Part shown: positions 51,921-61,025 of the stretch, one piece after another
Numbering within the stretch: the stretch's first letter is position 1
Layout: each line of letters begins with the position of its first letter
DNA from: a bacterium
Lineage (GTDB): Bacteria > Elusimicrobiota > Elusimicrobia > UBA1565 > UBA9628
Assembly: GCA_021799485.1 (NCBI GenBank)
Contig: JAJZAK010000002.1
Span: 62,001-126,000, forward strand
Reading direction: 5' to 3'
DNA length: 64,000 bases
The notes under the pieces: model-generated
Databases searched by the model: none
Seen by the model: the letters and a program-made list of their open reading frames with translations, nothing else
Told to the model about the DNA's origin: nothing
Made by a program: the position numbers and the translations under genes

Positions 51921-52182
51921 ATGCGCAGCGTGAAATTCGCAGGACCCGCCGAACCCTTCAGGACCCGGGACTTCTGGCTCGCCGCGGCCCTGCTCGCCTC
52001 GGGCCAAAAGCTCGACACCCTGGATTGGCGAGACGGCCGCGCCTATTTCGTTTTCCAAGATCCCGGCCGCCTGCGAGCGGGCGGCCGAGGCCTATTGGCG
52101 CGGGGAACTGCGCGTCGCGGCCAAGGGCTTCGCGGACTCCCTGCGGACCCTCAAGGACCGACTTTACGGATCGCGGCCATGA
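51921..52182 (+). pseudogene. Small DUF5659-like gene interrupted by a +1 frameshift
   Basis: Frame 1 MRSVKFAGPAEPFRTRDFWLAAALLASGQKLDTLDWRDGRAYFVFQDP..., then +1 frame AACERAAEAYWRGELRVAAKGFADSLRTLKDRLYGSRP*; shift near CCC at 52062-52064; AGGAGG SD at 51907-51912. Confidence 0.6.
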
Positions 52183-54212
52183 GCCTGGGTCGCGCGCTGG
52201 CCCTCGTCGACCGGGGATGGGCGGTGTTTCCCGTCGCGCCCGATTCCAAGCGGCCGCTGACCTCGAACGGCTTTAAGGACGCGAGCAAGGACAAGGCAAA
52301 AATCAATCAGTGGTGGTCCCGCGAGCCCGCGCCCAACATCGGCGTAGCCACGGGCGAGGTTTCCGGCATCGGGGTCATCGACGTCGACGTCAAAAACGGC
52401 GTGGACGGCAATCGGTCTCTTAAGTCGCTGGGCTACCTGCCGCCGACCTTGACCGCACGGACCCCCAGCGGAGGCTTTCACCTCTATTTCCGCATCTCGG
52501 AGCCGCTTTCCTCCCGCATCGGCCTTCTTCCCGGCGTGGATTTCAAGTGCTCGGGCAGCTACGTTCTCGCGCCGGGCTCCCGAATCGGCGGTAGGGATTA
52601 CGAATGGATCAACGCCCAGGCCGGCCTCGCCTGCCTGCCCGCGGCCGTGTCGTCCCTGGTCAAAAGCGGCGCTCGCGGCGCTTCCGGCAATCCGACGACT
52701 CCGCCGGTTCAAGGCGTGATTCCCGCGGGCGGCCGAAACATCGCCCTGGCGAGCCTCGCCGGCGTCATGCGCAGGAAGGGGATGGAGGCCGATGAGATAT
52801 CCGCCGCGCTCAAGGCCGTCAACGCCAAGCGCTGCAGCCCGGCCCTTCCGGAGGCCGAGGTGGAAAGAGTCGCGACGAGCATTTCGAGATACCCCGCCGC
52901 GCAAGCGCTCAGCGCCGACAGCGTCGCCCATCCGAACCCCGCCGGAGACGGCGCTCTTATTGAGGAAGAAGAGCCCATGCCTCCGGGCTTTACCGACGAC
53001 GCCCTGGCCCTGGAGTTCACCGCCCGCTACGCCAAGGACTGGCGCTACGTGGCGAACTGGGGCTGCTGGCTTTTGTGGAGCGGCAAGCGCTGGGCCAAGG
53101 AAACGACGCTCAAGGCCTTTGATCTCGTCCGCCGGGTGTGCCGCGCCGCCGCCGCGCGCTGCCAAAAGCCCAAGATCGCGGCCAAGGTCGCCTCGGCTCC
53201 CACGGTCGCGGCCGTCGAGAAATTGGCCCGCTCCGACCGCGCTCACGCGGCCACGGCCGAGCAATGGGATTCGCAACTCGGGCTTCTCAACACCCAGGGC
53301 AGCGTGGTCGACCTTCAAACCGGAGAAATCAGACCGCATAAGCGCGAGGATTACTTCACCAAGATCGCCAGCGCCGCGATCACCCAGGCCGTCCTGGACG
53401 CGGAGCTCTCGAGCCTCTGCCCGAGTTGGCTGCGCTTTCTCTCCGACATAACCGCCGGGGACGAGGAGTTCCAGAGGTATTTGGCCCGCTTGGCCGGCTA
53501 CTGCCTGACCGGCGAAACCGGCGAGCACGCCCTGGGATTTCTCTACGGCACCGGGGCCAACGGCAAATCGGTTTTCCTCAACACCCTGGCCGCGGTCTGG
53601 GGCGACTACGCGATGACGGCGGCGATGGACACGTTTTTGGAAACCAAGAACGACCGCCATCCGACGGACCTGGCGGGGCTGCGCGGGGCCAGGCTCGTCG
53701 TTTCCATCGAGGTGGAAAAGGGCCGGCGCTGGGCCGAGTCTAAGATCAAGAGCATGACGGGCGGGGATACCATCTCGGCGCGCTTCATGCGCCAGGACTT
53801 CTTCGAGTACAAGCCGCAGTTCAAGCTCCTCAAGGACCTCGGAAAGAAACTGCTTGCGGAGCGCGACGGGATTTTGAGATGGGCCGTCGAGGGCTGCCTG
53901 GAGTGGCGGCGCGTGGGCCTCAGGCCGCCGCCCTGCGTGGTCTCGGCCACGGAGGAGTATTTCGAGGCCGAGGACGGCCTGGGCCGCTGGATCGCGGAGG
54001 CCTGCGTCGCGGATTTAAGCGCGAAGGCCAAGACCACGGAGCTCTTCGCCTCGTGGAAGCAATGGGCCGAGCGCGCGGGCGAGTTCCCCGGTTCCCTGAA
54101 GAGCTTCTCCCAAACGCTCTCCAAGCGCGGCTTCCGCAAGCTGCCGGGCAGGCACGCGGCCTTCATCGGCCTGGCCTTGGCCGAGGGCGAGCGGCAGGAG
54201 GATATGTTGTGA
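52179..54212 (+). CDS. Bifunctional prim-pol (AEP) / D5-N / SF3 helicase, phage-plasmid primase
   Basis: GVIDVDVKNGVDGN, TPSGGFHLYF, DFKCSGSYVLAPGS (prim-pol); FLYGTGANGKSVFLNTLAAVWGDYAM (SF3 Walker A); start chosen at ATGA overlap. Confidence 0.9.
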   Translation: MSLGRALALVDRGWAVFPVAPDSKRPLTSNGFKDASKDKAKINQWWSREPAPNIGVATGEVSGIGVIDVDVKNGVDGNRSLKSLGYLPPTLTARTPSGGFHLYFRISEPLSSRIGLLPGVDFKCSGSYVLAPGSRIGGRDYEWINAQAGLACLPAAVSSLVKSGARGASGNPTTPPVQGVIPAGGRNIALASLAGVMRRKGMEADEISAALKAVNAKRCSPALPEAEVERVATSISRYPAAQALSADSVAHPNPAGDGALIEEEEPMPPGFTDDALALEFTARYAKDWRYVANWGCWLLWSGKRWAKETTLKAFDLVRRVCRAAAARCQKPKIAAKVASAPTVAAVEKLARSDRAHAATAEQWDSQLGLLNTQGSVVDLQTGEIRPHKREDYFTKIASAAITQAVLDAELSSLCPSWLRFLSDITAGDEEFQRYLARLAGYCLTGETGEHALGFLYGTGANGKSVFLNTLAAVWGDYAMTAAMDTFLETKNDRHPTDLAGLRGARLVVSIEVEKGRRWAESKIKSMTGGDTISARFMRQDFFEYKPQFKLLKDLGKKLLAERDGILRWAVEGCLEWRRVGLRPPPCVVSATEEYFEAEDGLGRWIAEACVADLSAKAKTTELFASWKQWAERAGEFPGSLKSFSQTLSKRGFRKLPGRHAAFIGLALAEGERQEDML

Positions 54213-54239
54213 GAAACCCTCTCTTTCTTGCCGGAGCCC

Positions 54240-54330
54240 GCAGGGATGTCAGGGATTCCTCGTTATGGACGTTGATACGCGTGACGCGCGCGCCCGACGT
54301 GCCAAAGGCGCGCATCCATGACATCCCTGC
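54240..54330. repeat. 12-bp inverted repeat GCAGGGATGTCA ... TGACATCCCTGC
   Basis: Perfect arms at 54240-54251 and 54319-54330 downstream of the primase gene. Confidence 0.6.
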
Positions 54331-54577
54331 AAGAAGAGGCGGCGCGGCGGCTATTTTGCGTCGGGACGATGGATTCGGCGTCCAAATAAGCCGGAGACGC
54401 GGCTTGTCCGCGATGGGCTCCCGTCGAGCCTCGACCGGCGGGGAGGCGCGAAAGGGCTCAAAAAGGCACCTGGGCGGCCCGAAAGGCGACGGTTCGAGGG
54501 CGGCTGCGACGGGAGAGCCGCGGGCCGGCACGCGCGGCCGGAGGCGCAGAACGCCGCAGCACGGCGCAGCGCCCAGT

Positions 54578-54600
54578 GGACACAATGCCCCATTATGTCC
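54578..54600. repeat. Palindrome GGACACAATG-CCC-CATTATGTCC
   Basis: 10-bp arms with one mismatch. Confidence 0.55.
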
Positions 54601-54766
54601 AGCTCCGCCCGTCGGGAAAAGCGCGGCAAGGCGGGCCGGAGAAAAGCGTAAAAATGAGGCCCTCAAAGCCGCAAGCTCCCTTTTTACGCAATTTGCGTCG
54701 GTTTCAGTCCCAGCTCCGGACGCGCCGAGTCCTCGGCCCCTAAAACCAGCAAAGGAGAAATGACCC

Positions 54767-55087
54767 ATGGACAACAATAGCGGCGTGCTCGTGAACATTC
54801 TGCGCGACAATCCCTCCAGGCTCTCGGACCATGATCTTCTGTTTTTGGACTACATGATCCACAATGCCTGGAAGAACAAGCGCGACGGCGGCGTGGTGCG
54901 ATTTCCGCCCTTCAGCTTCGAGTTCCTGGCCGAACTCCATCTCCTCATCAAGCGGGAGATGTACCGCCGCTGCTTCAGGCACTTGATCACGGACGAGCTC
55001 GACGCGCACAGCTCGTTTCTGGACCAGCAGAGGCGCACGGTCGCGGTGGGCTTTGCCGGGCGCATCGAAGGCATTCCTCGTGATTAA
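54767..55087 (+). CDS. Hypothetical protein of integrative element
   Basis: Open ORF between primase and serine recombinase, preceded by AAAGGAGAAATGACCC (SD). Confidence 0.6.
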   Translation: MDNNSGVLVNILRDNPSRLSDHDLLFLDYMIHNAWKNKRDGGVVRFPPFSFEFLAELHLLIKREMYRRCFRHLITDELDAHSSFLDQQRRTVAVGFAGRIEGIPRD

Positions 55088-55301
55088 GTCGCCCCAGAGC
55101 CCTCAGGAGCGGCCGGACGCGCTCGGGGGAAGGGAAAGGCGGCTGCTCGCCAAGTACCCGCTGCATATTTGCCTCATGGTCAAGGCCGCGGCGAAAGCGC
55201 TCGATGAGGGGCGGGCCGAGATTCGGGACGGGGTTTTAGTCCTTCGCCCGACGGAAGATTCATCCAAGAAAGGACTGGATTTCGGGGCGAACACCTTGTA
55301 A
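55080..55301 (+). CDS. Small hypothetical protein of integrative element
   Basis: GTG start overlapping the preceding gene by 8 nt; VIKSPQSPQERPDALGGRERRLLAKYPLHICLMVKAAAKALDEG. Confidence 0.5.
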   Translation: MIKSPQSPQERPDALGGRERRLLAKYPLHICLMVKAAAKALDEGRAEIRDGVLVLRPTEDSSKKGLDFGANTL

Positions 55302-55331
55302 GTTCATGATGTCCGGAGGATAGGCGACCGC

Positions 55332-57089
55332 ATGTTTTTCAAGGCGAGGCAGGAAGAAGAGGCGGGAAAGGAAGTGGCCCAGCGGGGCGTGATCTACGCC
55401 CGCTATTCTTCCGACATGCAGGAGACCTCGGAGTCGATCGAGGTGCAGCTGAAGGAGTGCGAGAAATACGCCCTTGAGCACAACGTCGTTCTCGTCAGGG
55501 AGCCCTTCATCGACCGGGCCCAGACGGGAACCTCCACCCAAAACCGAAAGGCCTACCAAGAGCTCCTCGGCCTGGCCCAGACCCCGGAACGCGACTTCGA
55601 CGTGATCCTCACTTTCCACACCTCGCGCTGGGGACGTGGCATCGAGAGCGAGATCGACGAGTATCTCATCGAGAAGTGCGGAGTCAAGATCATCTCGGTG
55701 AGCCAGCCGTTCACGGCCAGCGACGCGATCGAGTCCGTTTTCATGAAGGGCATCATCCACAAGATCGACGCCTATTACTCGATGCAGACGAGCAAGTACA
55801 CGCATGCCTATCAGTCCGCAAACGCGCGCAACGGGTTCAAGAACGGCGGCTGCGCGCCCGACGGCTACCTCATCGAGCCCGTCTCCACCGGCAAGCGCGA
55901 CAAGCACGGCAAGGAGAAGATGAAGGCGCGGCTTGCGCTCGATACGAGCCCGGGCAAATTCGACCTCACCGACCAGCCCCGGCATAAGCTGCCGGAATTC
56001 GCATTCATGAACGCCTATCAGGGTCGGGGCTTGCGTTGGCTGGCCAAGGAGGTTTATCGCTTGGGGTGGCGATGCCGCTACACGAGCGAGCAAATCTCCG
56101 CCAGCACGATCCGGATGTGGCTCATCAATCCGGCGTACACGGGCTACATGATTTGGAACCGCGTGAAGTTCATGAGGAAAAACGGCAAGCGGGTGAATCG
56201 GCCCAATCCGATCAGCAAGTGGGTCTACTCGGAGCAGGCCGCGCATCCCGCCATCGTCTCGAAGGACCTGTTCGAGGCGGTGGCTGATAAATTTATGCGG
56301 AGGCTGGGACGGGGCAAGGGCAGGCCTCGCGCCGATGGCGTGAACGGCGACAGTCCCAGAGGCAGCGTCCGCTATTTGGTCAGCGGTCTCATGGAGTGCG
56401 GTCTTTGCGGAGCCAGTTACGTGGCGGGCCAGAACAAGCGCCAGGACAAGAACGCCGTGCAGGTCTACATGTCGTGCAACACCAAGATGCGATATGGGAA
56501 GAAGAAGTGCCCCAGCGTCAACATCAACCTGGCGTCGGCCGAGGGCGCGGTCATGGACGCCGTGCTCAACCGCCTTCTCAACGAGGCCGAGATCAAGCAG
56601 TTCATCGAGGCCTTCAACGAATACATTCAGGAGGACACCGGCCAACTGGGCGATGAGGTCGCGGCCGTGGTAAAGCAGAAAGCCAAGCTCGAGCGCGAGG
56701 TCGCCAACATCAAGCGGGCGATCCTGGACGGAGCGGACTCGGTCCTATTCGCCAGGGAGCTTCAGGAGCGCAAGAAGACGTTGGACGAGCTGCAGCCCAA
56801 ACTCGCGCTCATCGAGGGAGCCGGAGCGATCCCCAAGCTCGAGTACGATCCCACCAAGCTCGGGTTCTGGACGGCCAGTCTTCGGGAGTTCATCGCGAAG
56901 GCCGAGTTTGACCAGCGGCGGGAGCTGGTGCGGCGCTTCGTCAAGAAGGTCGTCGTGCGCCCCGACAAGACGGCCCTAATGACTTGGGACCTCCCCGCCG
57001 TCGCCGGCTTCTTCGACGGTGAGGAGGTCCCAGGCGGAACCCTCGACTTGAGGGTATTGAGGTTAAATGGTTGCGGGGGCTGGATTTGA
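55332..57089 (+). CDS. Large serine recombinase
   Basis: RGVIYARYSSDMQETSESIEVQLKECEKYA, FHTSRWGRG, Recombinase domain, zinc ribbon CGLCGASY...CNTKMRYGKKKCP, coiled coil. Confidence 0.93.
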   Translation: MFFKARQEEEAGKEVAQRGVIYARYSSDMQETSESIEVQLKECEKYALEHNVVLVREPFIDRAQTGTSTQNRKAYQELLGLAQTPERDFDVILTFHTSRWGRGIESEIDEYLIEKCGVKIISVSQPFTASDAIESVFMKGIIHKIDAYYSMQTSKYTHAYQSANARNGFKNGGCAPDGYLIEPVSTGKRDKHGKEKMKARLALDTSPGKFDLTDQPRHKLPEFAFMNAYQGRGLRWLAKEVYRLGWRCRYTSEQISASTIRMWLINPAYTGYMIWNRVKFMRKNGKRVNRPNPISKWVYSEQAAHPAIVSKDLFEAVADKFMRRLGRGKGRPRADGVNGDSPRGSVRYLVSGLMECGLCGASYVAGQNKRQDKNAVQVYMSCNTKMRYGKKKCPSVNINLASAEGAVMDAVLNRLLNEAEIKQFIEAFNEYIQEDTGQLGDEVAAVVKQKAKLEREVANIKRAILDGADSVLFARELQERKKTLDELQPKLALIEGAGAIPKLEYDPTKLGFWTASLREFIAKAEFDQRRELVRRFVKKVVVRPDKTALMTWDLPAVAGFFDGEEVPGGTLDLRVLRLNGCGGWI

Positions 57090-57144
57090 ACCAGCGACCT
57101 CAAGGTTATGAGCCTTGCGAGCTACCGGGCTGCTCTACCCCGCG
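57068..57144 (-). tRNA. Initiator tRNA-fMet (CAT anticodon), CCA encoded
   Basis: CGCGGGGTAGAGCAGCCCGGTAGCTCGCAAGGCTCATAACCTTGAGGTCGCTGGTTCAAATCCAGCCCCCGCAACCA folds as cloverleaf; C1-A72 mismatch and A11-U24 as in initiators. Confidence 0.95.
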
Positions 57145-57227
57145 CTGTTATCATAGCAAAAGCCGGGGCGAAAAACACGGGACTTTGGCACGGTTTTCGG
57201 GGGGAAGGTCGCGCTTCGCTCCCCGCC

Positions 57228-58202
57228 CTACCGCGGGTTCGCGGTCCGCCGAACCTTGGAAGCGGCCGACGACGACGCGCCGCCGCCCAGCGCTTGGTCA
57301 AGCATCGCCCCAAGGCGCACGCCCGCCATCTCGAGGCGCCGGTAGACGATCGGCCGCATCCGGGCCTGGTAGTCTTGGCCCATCGTCCCGCCGTCCGCGT
57401 CGTAGGCGGGATAGATCGCGTTCTTGGCGATCGCGAAGCTCTCCATCGCCGCGCTTGAGGCCATGTCCCCTTCGCTCCAGCTCCCCACGTCCTTGCCCGC
57501 GATGTCCGCCTCGAGTTGCCGGGCGAGCGCTTTGACGTCCGTGTTTTGCGCCTCGGACCTGGTCTCGATGAGATCGTCCCAGACGTAGTGCAGCTTCATC
57601 GGGGCGCCATTGAGGGTGACCGCCTCCTCATTGCCGCCGTAATCGCTCCGCCCATCCGGCAGCATCCTTTCGGCGCAGTGGAGCGGCTGATGGGAGTCGC
57701 CGACGAAATGAACGAGGAACATGAGAGCCCTCCGCCGGTCCCGCGCCGCCGCCGACGAGTCGGAAAGCGTCTTAAGGTCGGCGCCGATCTGGCCCGCCAC
57801 GCAGTCCTGGCCCGCCGAGGGAGAATTGGGATTGTATTGCGAGGCCGTGCGCGTGCAATAAGAGGAAAGGTCGGAGACCGAGGGATCGTCGGACACCGGA
57901 ATGTTGATGAAATGCCAGGCGGACGTCGTCCTGTCCGGAGACAACGTGCCGATTCCCGGGCAGACGAAGGAAGTCTTCGCGTCGCGCAGCTCATCGGCGC
58001 AGCTCGCGATTTGATCGAGCGTCGTCCGACCGATGAGGGCGGAGAGGGCCCGCTGAGCCGCCGGGCTCATCCGGCTCTGGGCGATCAACGCTATCACGGC
58101 ATGGCCTTCGGGTCCCCAAGCCGCGGCCGGCCCCGCCATTCCCGACGCCAACGCCGCGAGAAAGGCGGCAGCCAAGGCGAGCCTTCGACCGCGACGCCCC
58201 AT
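57228..58202 (-). CDS. S1/P1 nuclease family protein
   Basis: Signal peptide, AAWGPEGHAVIALIAQ, WHFINIP, LMFLVHFVGDSHQPLHC, GGNEEAV, LHYVWDDLI. Confidence 0.92.
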   Translation of the reverse strand: MGRRGRRLALAAAFLAALASGMAGPAAAWGPEGHAVIALIAQSRMSPAAQRALSALIGRTTLDQIASCADELRDAKTSFVCPGIGTLSPDRTTSAWHFINIPVSDDPSVSDLSSYCTRTASQYNPNSPSAGQDCVAGQIGADLKTLSDSSAAARDRRRALMFLVHFVGDSHQPLHCAERMLPDGRSDYGGNEEAVTLNGAPMKLHYVWDDLIETRSEAQNTDVKALARQLEADIAGKDVGSWSEGDMASSAAMESFAIAKNAIYPAYDADGGTMGQDYQARMRPIVYRRLEMAGVRLGAMLDQALGGGASSSAASKVRRTANPR

Positions 58203-58393
58203 ATCCCTTTCCCTCCCTTCTTTCCGCTCCCCGCTTTCGGCCGGACGAGGATGAGTCTAACATAAAGGCCGGTCTTGTCAATGCCGCCGCTGCCGCCTGC
58301 TGCCGCCGCGCGGCGAATTTTTGTATTGATTTTTCCGCCAAGACCCCTTAAGGTTCTATTCAAGTACGCGCACGCGAGCGCGGGAGGCCATCC

Positions 58394-58615
58394 GTGGAAA
58401 CCGTCTATTCCAGCGGCGTCATGCAAGGCGGCATCGTCGACGCCTTGCTCGTCCATCCCTACTGGTATTTCTTCCTCATCGCGATTCTGGCGGCCGCCGG
58501 CGTCATATGCTTCCTTCGCTGCGCGGGCTTGATCAAAAGCTGCCCCCTCTGGCCCATGCCTTTCCTCAAAGGCCCCGCCTCGGCCCGGAATCCAAGAATA
58601 GACCCTTCCGCCTAA
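58394..58615 (+). CDS. Small single-pass membrane protein
   Basis: HPYWYFFLIAILAAAGVICFLRCAG TM segment. Confidence 0.45.
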   Translation: METVYSSGVMQGGIVDALLVHPYWYFFLIAILAAAGVICFLRCAGLIKSCPLWPMPFLKGPASARNPRIDPSA

Positions 58616-58660
58616 GCGCCCTCGCGCTGTCTTGTTCCAAGAAACTGATATACTCCCGTC

Positions 58661-59107
58661 ATGGCCGCTTATTACAAGAAACGCCGCCGCAACCAGGGAC
58701 CCAACAAGAACGAGGCGAAGGTCGCCCGCGCGCATAGGGCCGAAAGCTCCGCGCGGATGGCCGGAGTCCTGGGGGCGCGCTTCCCCTCCATCAAGCGCCT
58801 GACGATCCATCTGACATTCCTCGACCGGCAGCGCGCCCTCGAGGAGAAAGACCTCTCGATGAGCCCCCAGGAGGCCGCCACCTTTTCGCTCCCGTGCCCG
58901 GGGCGCTGCGGGCGCGGGCATTTCGATATCGCCGCCAAGATCGCCGAAGCCGTCACGGGGCGGCTCCCCCTTTTCGAGTTCAGCCTTCCCTGCGCGGAAC
59001 CCTTCTACAGCGCCAAGGCCGAGCCCTGCGGCTGCGATTTGAAGGGCCGCATGCAGATTGATTATTTCCCGGCTGCCGCCGATGTCGCCGGGGCCGAATC
59101 GTCGTAA
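58661..59107 (+). CDS. Hypothetical cysteine-containing protein
   Basis: Basic N-terminus, CPGRCGRGHFD...CAEPFYSAKAEPCGC; extended -10 TGATATACT (58646-58654) directly upstream. Confidence 0.55.
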   Translation: MAAYYKKRRRNQGPNKNEAKVARAHRAESSARMAGVLGARFPSIKRLTIHLTFLDRQRALEEKDLSMSPQEAATFSLPCPGRCGRGHFDIAAKIAEAVTGRLPLFEFSLPCAEPFYSAKAEPCGCDLKGRMQIDYFPAAADVAGAESS

Positions 59108-59114
59108 GGCGCCG

Positions 59115-60992
59115 TCAGCGCAGGGCCGTCGTCTCGAGGATGATCAGCACGATCCCGATGATCGAGCCGCCGGCGATTCCCCCCGCGCAGAGCGTCTCCT
59201 GGTTTTCCACGAAGGCGCGGTAGGCCAGGCTTTTCGGATCCTTTAAAAACTCGCCGCAAAGCCAGAAGAAGAAAGCCCCCAAGAACATCGCCAACGAATC
59301 CGAGAAAGGAAGGACGAAGGCGAGGCCGAGGCCCACCGGCGAGAGCGGGATGCGGCCGCGAGTCTTGATGTTGGCGACCTCCAGGGCGATCCCCAGGACC
59401 GCGCCGACAAGGATCGCGAGCCTCGCCGTCGGATGGAGAAAATGGAGCCCCTTCGTGAGCACTTCGGCGACCGCGCGCCAGACCTGGGCGGAGGGCATCG
59501 GGAGCTTGTCCGACATCAGCAGCGAGAGATCCCCATGAATCATGAGATTGAACACGGGAACCGAAACCGCCGTCCCGGCGAGAATCCCCAGGACGTGCCC
59601 GAGCGCCTGATGCCGGGGTTTGCCGCCCAGCATGTAGCCCGGCTTGATGTCCATGAGGAGATTCGAGGCGGAGGATGAGACCTCGCTCGTGATGCAGGCG
59701 GTCATGAGATTCGTCGTGACGTTCCCGGGAGCGAGCCCGCTGTAGGTGAGCTGCGTGAGCTTCCCCAGCGCGCCCACGGGCGTGATCGAGGTGAGCCCGG
59801 TCGAGTTGACGGCGATGAGGGTAAAAACGAAGACGAGCGGGACGGAGATGGCCCCCAGCCACCACGAGATCCCGAAGAACTCATGGCCCGCCCAGACGGT
59901 GATGGCCCCGATGACGGGGATGCCGGCGAAGGAGATCCAGAGAGGAAGCTCCACGTCGCCCAGGACGTCCTCCGCGCGAGCGCGGCCGCCGTCGAGAACC
60001 TTGCGCAGCGATTCGACGATGACGGCGGGCTTGGAGAGAAAGGAAGCCAGGGAGGCCGTGGTCATCATCGCGACGCCGCCCCAGAGCGCCCACATCGTGA
60101 TGTTCTTGAAGCCCGTGCCGTGGATGACGCCCGCCTTGATGAGCGGCGGCGCGAGAAGCCCGTAATTGACGATCGCGCCGACGAGCAAGGAAACTCCCGT
60201 CTTGATCCCCATGATCCCGCCGGCCGCGACCATCACGATCGAGCTGTCGAATTGAATGGTGAGGTTTTGCAGCGGAATGCCGAGAATCTCGGGCGTCCAC
60301 CAGCGGTAAACAAAGCCGTCCCAAAAAGCGGGCAGCCGCGCCCACTTGAGATGCAGGGCCGACATCACCTTGCCGTCGCGCATCGTCTCGATGACGGCCG
60401 AGAGCCCGGCTCCGATCGCGAGCAGCTTCGCCTTGAACATCCCCTCCGCTCCTTCCCCCTCATGGAGATGGCTCATGACCACCCCCGCGGCGAAGCCCTC
60501 GGGAAAAGGCAATTGCTCGTCGTTGATGAAGCGCTTCTTAAGGGGAAAAGCGAAAAGCACGCCCAGGACGCCCAAAAGCGCCATCCAGATCATCGTGTGC
60601 TGCCACGGGACCGTGCGGTTCGTCACGACCATGTAGGCCGCCAGCGACGAGACGAGGGGCGAGGTGACGTAGCCGGCGCTCGTCGCGATCGACTGCATGG
60701 CGTTGTTTTCAAGCAGCGTCATCTCGCTGCCCAGGCGAAGCTTGGAGAGGATCTTGAACAACGCGAAGGAAAGGATGACCGAGGAGATGCCCACCCCGAG
60801 CGTCCAGCCGGTGCGGATGCCGACATAAAGGTTCGTCAGGCAGAGAGCCCCGCCCAGGAACATCCCGGTCAGGGCGGAGCGCGCGGTGAGCTGGGGCATG
60901 TCGCCCCGGTAGACGCTCTCGCGCCACCAGCGGTCCTTCTCGGCCAGGCTCCACGTGCGCACCTGCTCGGGCGTCAGTTCGTGGATGGCCAT
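59115..60992 (-). CDS. OPT family oligopeptide transporter
   Basis: QLTARSALTGMFLGGALCLTNLYVGIRTGWTLG, multi-TM, SEVSSSASNLLMDIKPGYMLGGKPRHQALGH. Confidence 0.88.
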   Translation of the reverse strand: MAIHELTPEQVRTWSLAEKDRWWRESVYRGDMPQLTARSALTGMFLGGALCLTNLYVGIRTGWTLGVGISSVILSFALFKILSKLRLGSEMTLLENNAMQSIATSAGYVTSPLVSSLAAYMVVTNRTVPWQHTMIWMALLGVLGVLFAFPLKKRFINDEQLPFPEGFAAGVVMSHLHEGEGAEGMFKAKLLAIGAGLSAVIETMRDGKVMSALHLKWARLPAFWDGFVYRWWTPEILGIPLQNLTIQFDSSIVMVAAGGIMGIKTGVSLLVGAIVNYGLLAPPLIKAGVIHGTGFKNITMWALWGGVAMMTTASLASFLSKPAVIVESLRKVLDGGRARAEDVLGDVELPLWISFAGIPVIGAITVWAGHEFFGISWWLGAISVPLVFVFTLIAVNSTGLTSITPVGALGKLTQLTYSGLAPGNVTTNLMTACITSEVSSSASNLLMDIKPGYMLGGKPRHQALGHVLGILAGTAVSVPVFNLMIHGDLSLLMSDKLPMPSAQVWRAVAEVLTKGLHFLHPTARLAILVGAVLGIALEVANIKTRGRIPLSPVGLGLAFVLPFSDSLAMFLGAFFFWLCGEFLKDPKSLAYRAFVENQETLCAGGIAGGSIIGIVLIILETTALR

Positions 60993-61025
60993 GATTGGGC
61001 GGGGCGCGCCGCCTATTATACCCTT

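Noticed and set aside
52164-53660. 498-aa minus-strand ORF
   Set aside because: Antisense to the prim-pol/SF3 gene; shadow ORF.
55260-56645. 461-aa minus-strand ORF
   Set aside because: Antisense to the serine recombinase; shadow ORF.
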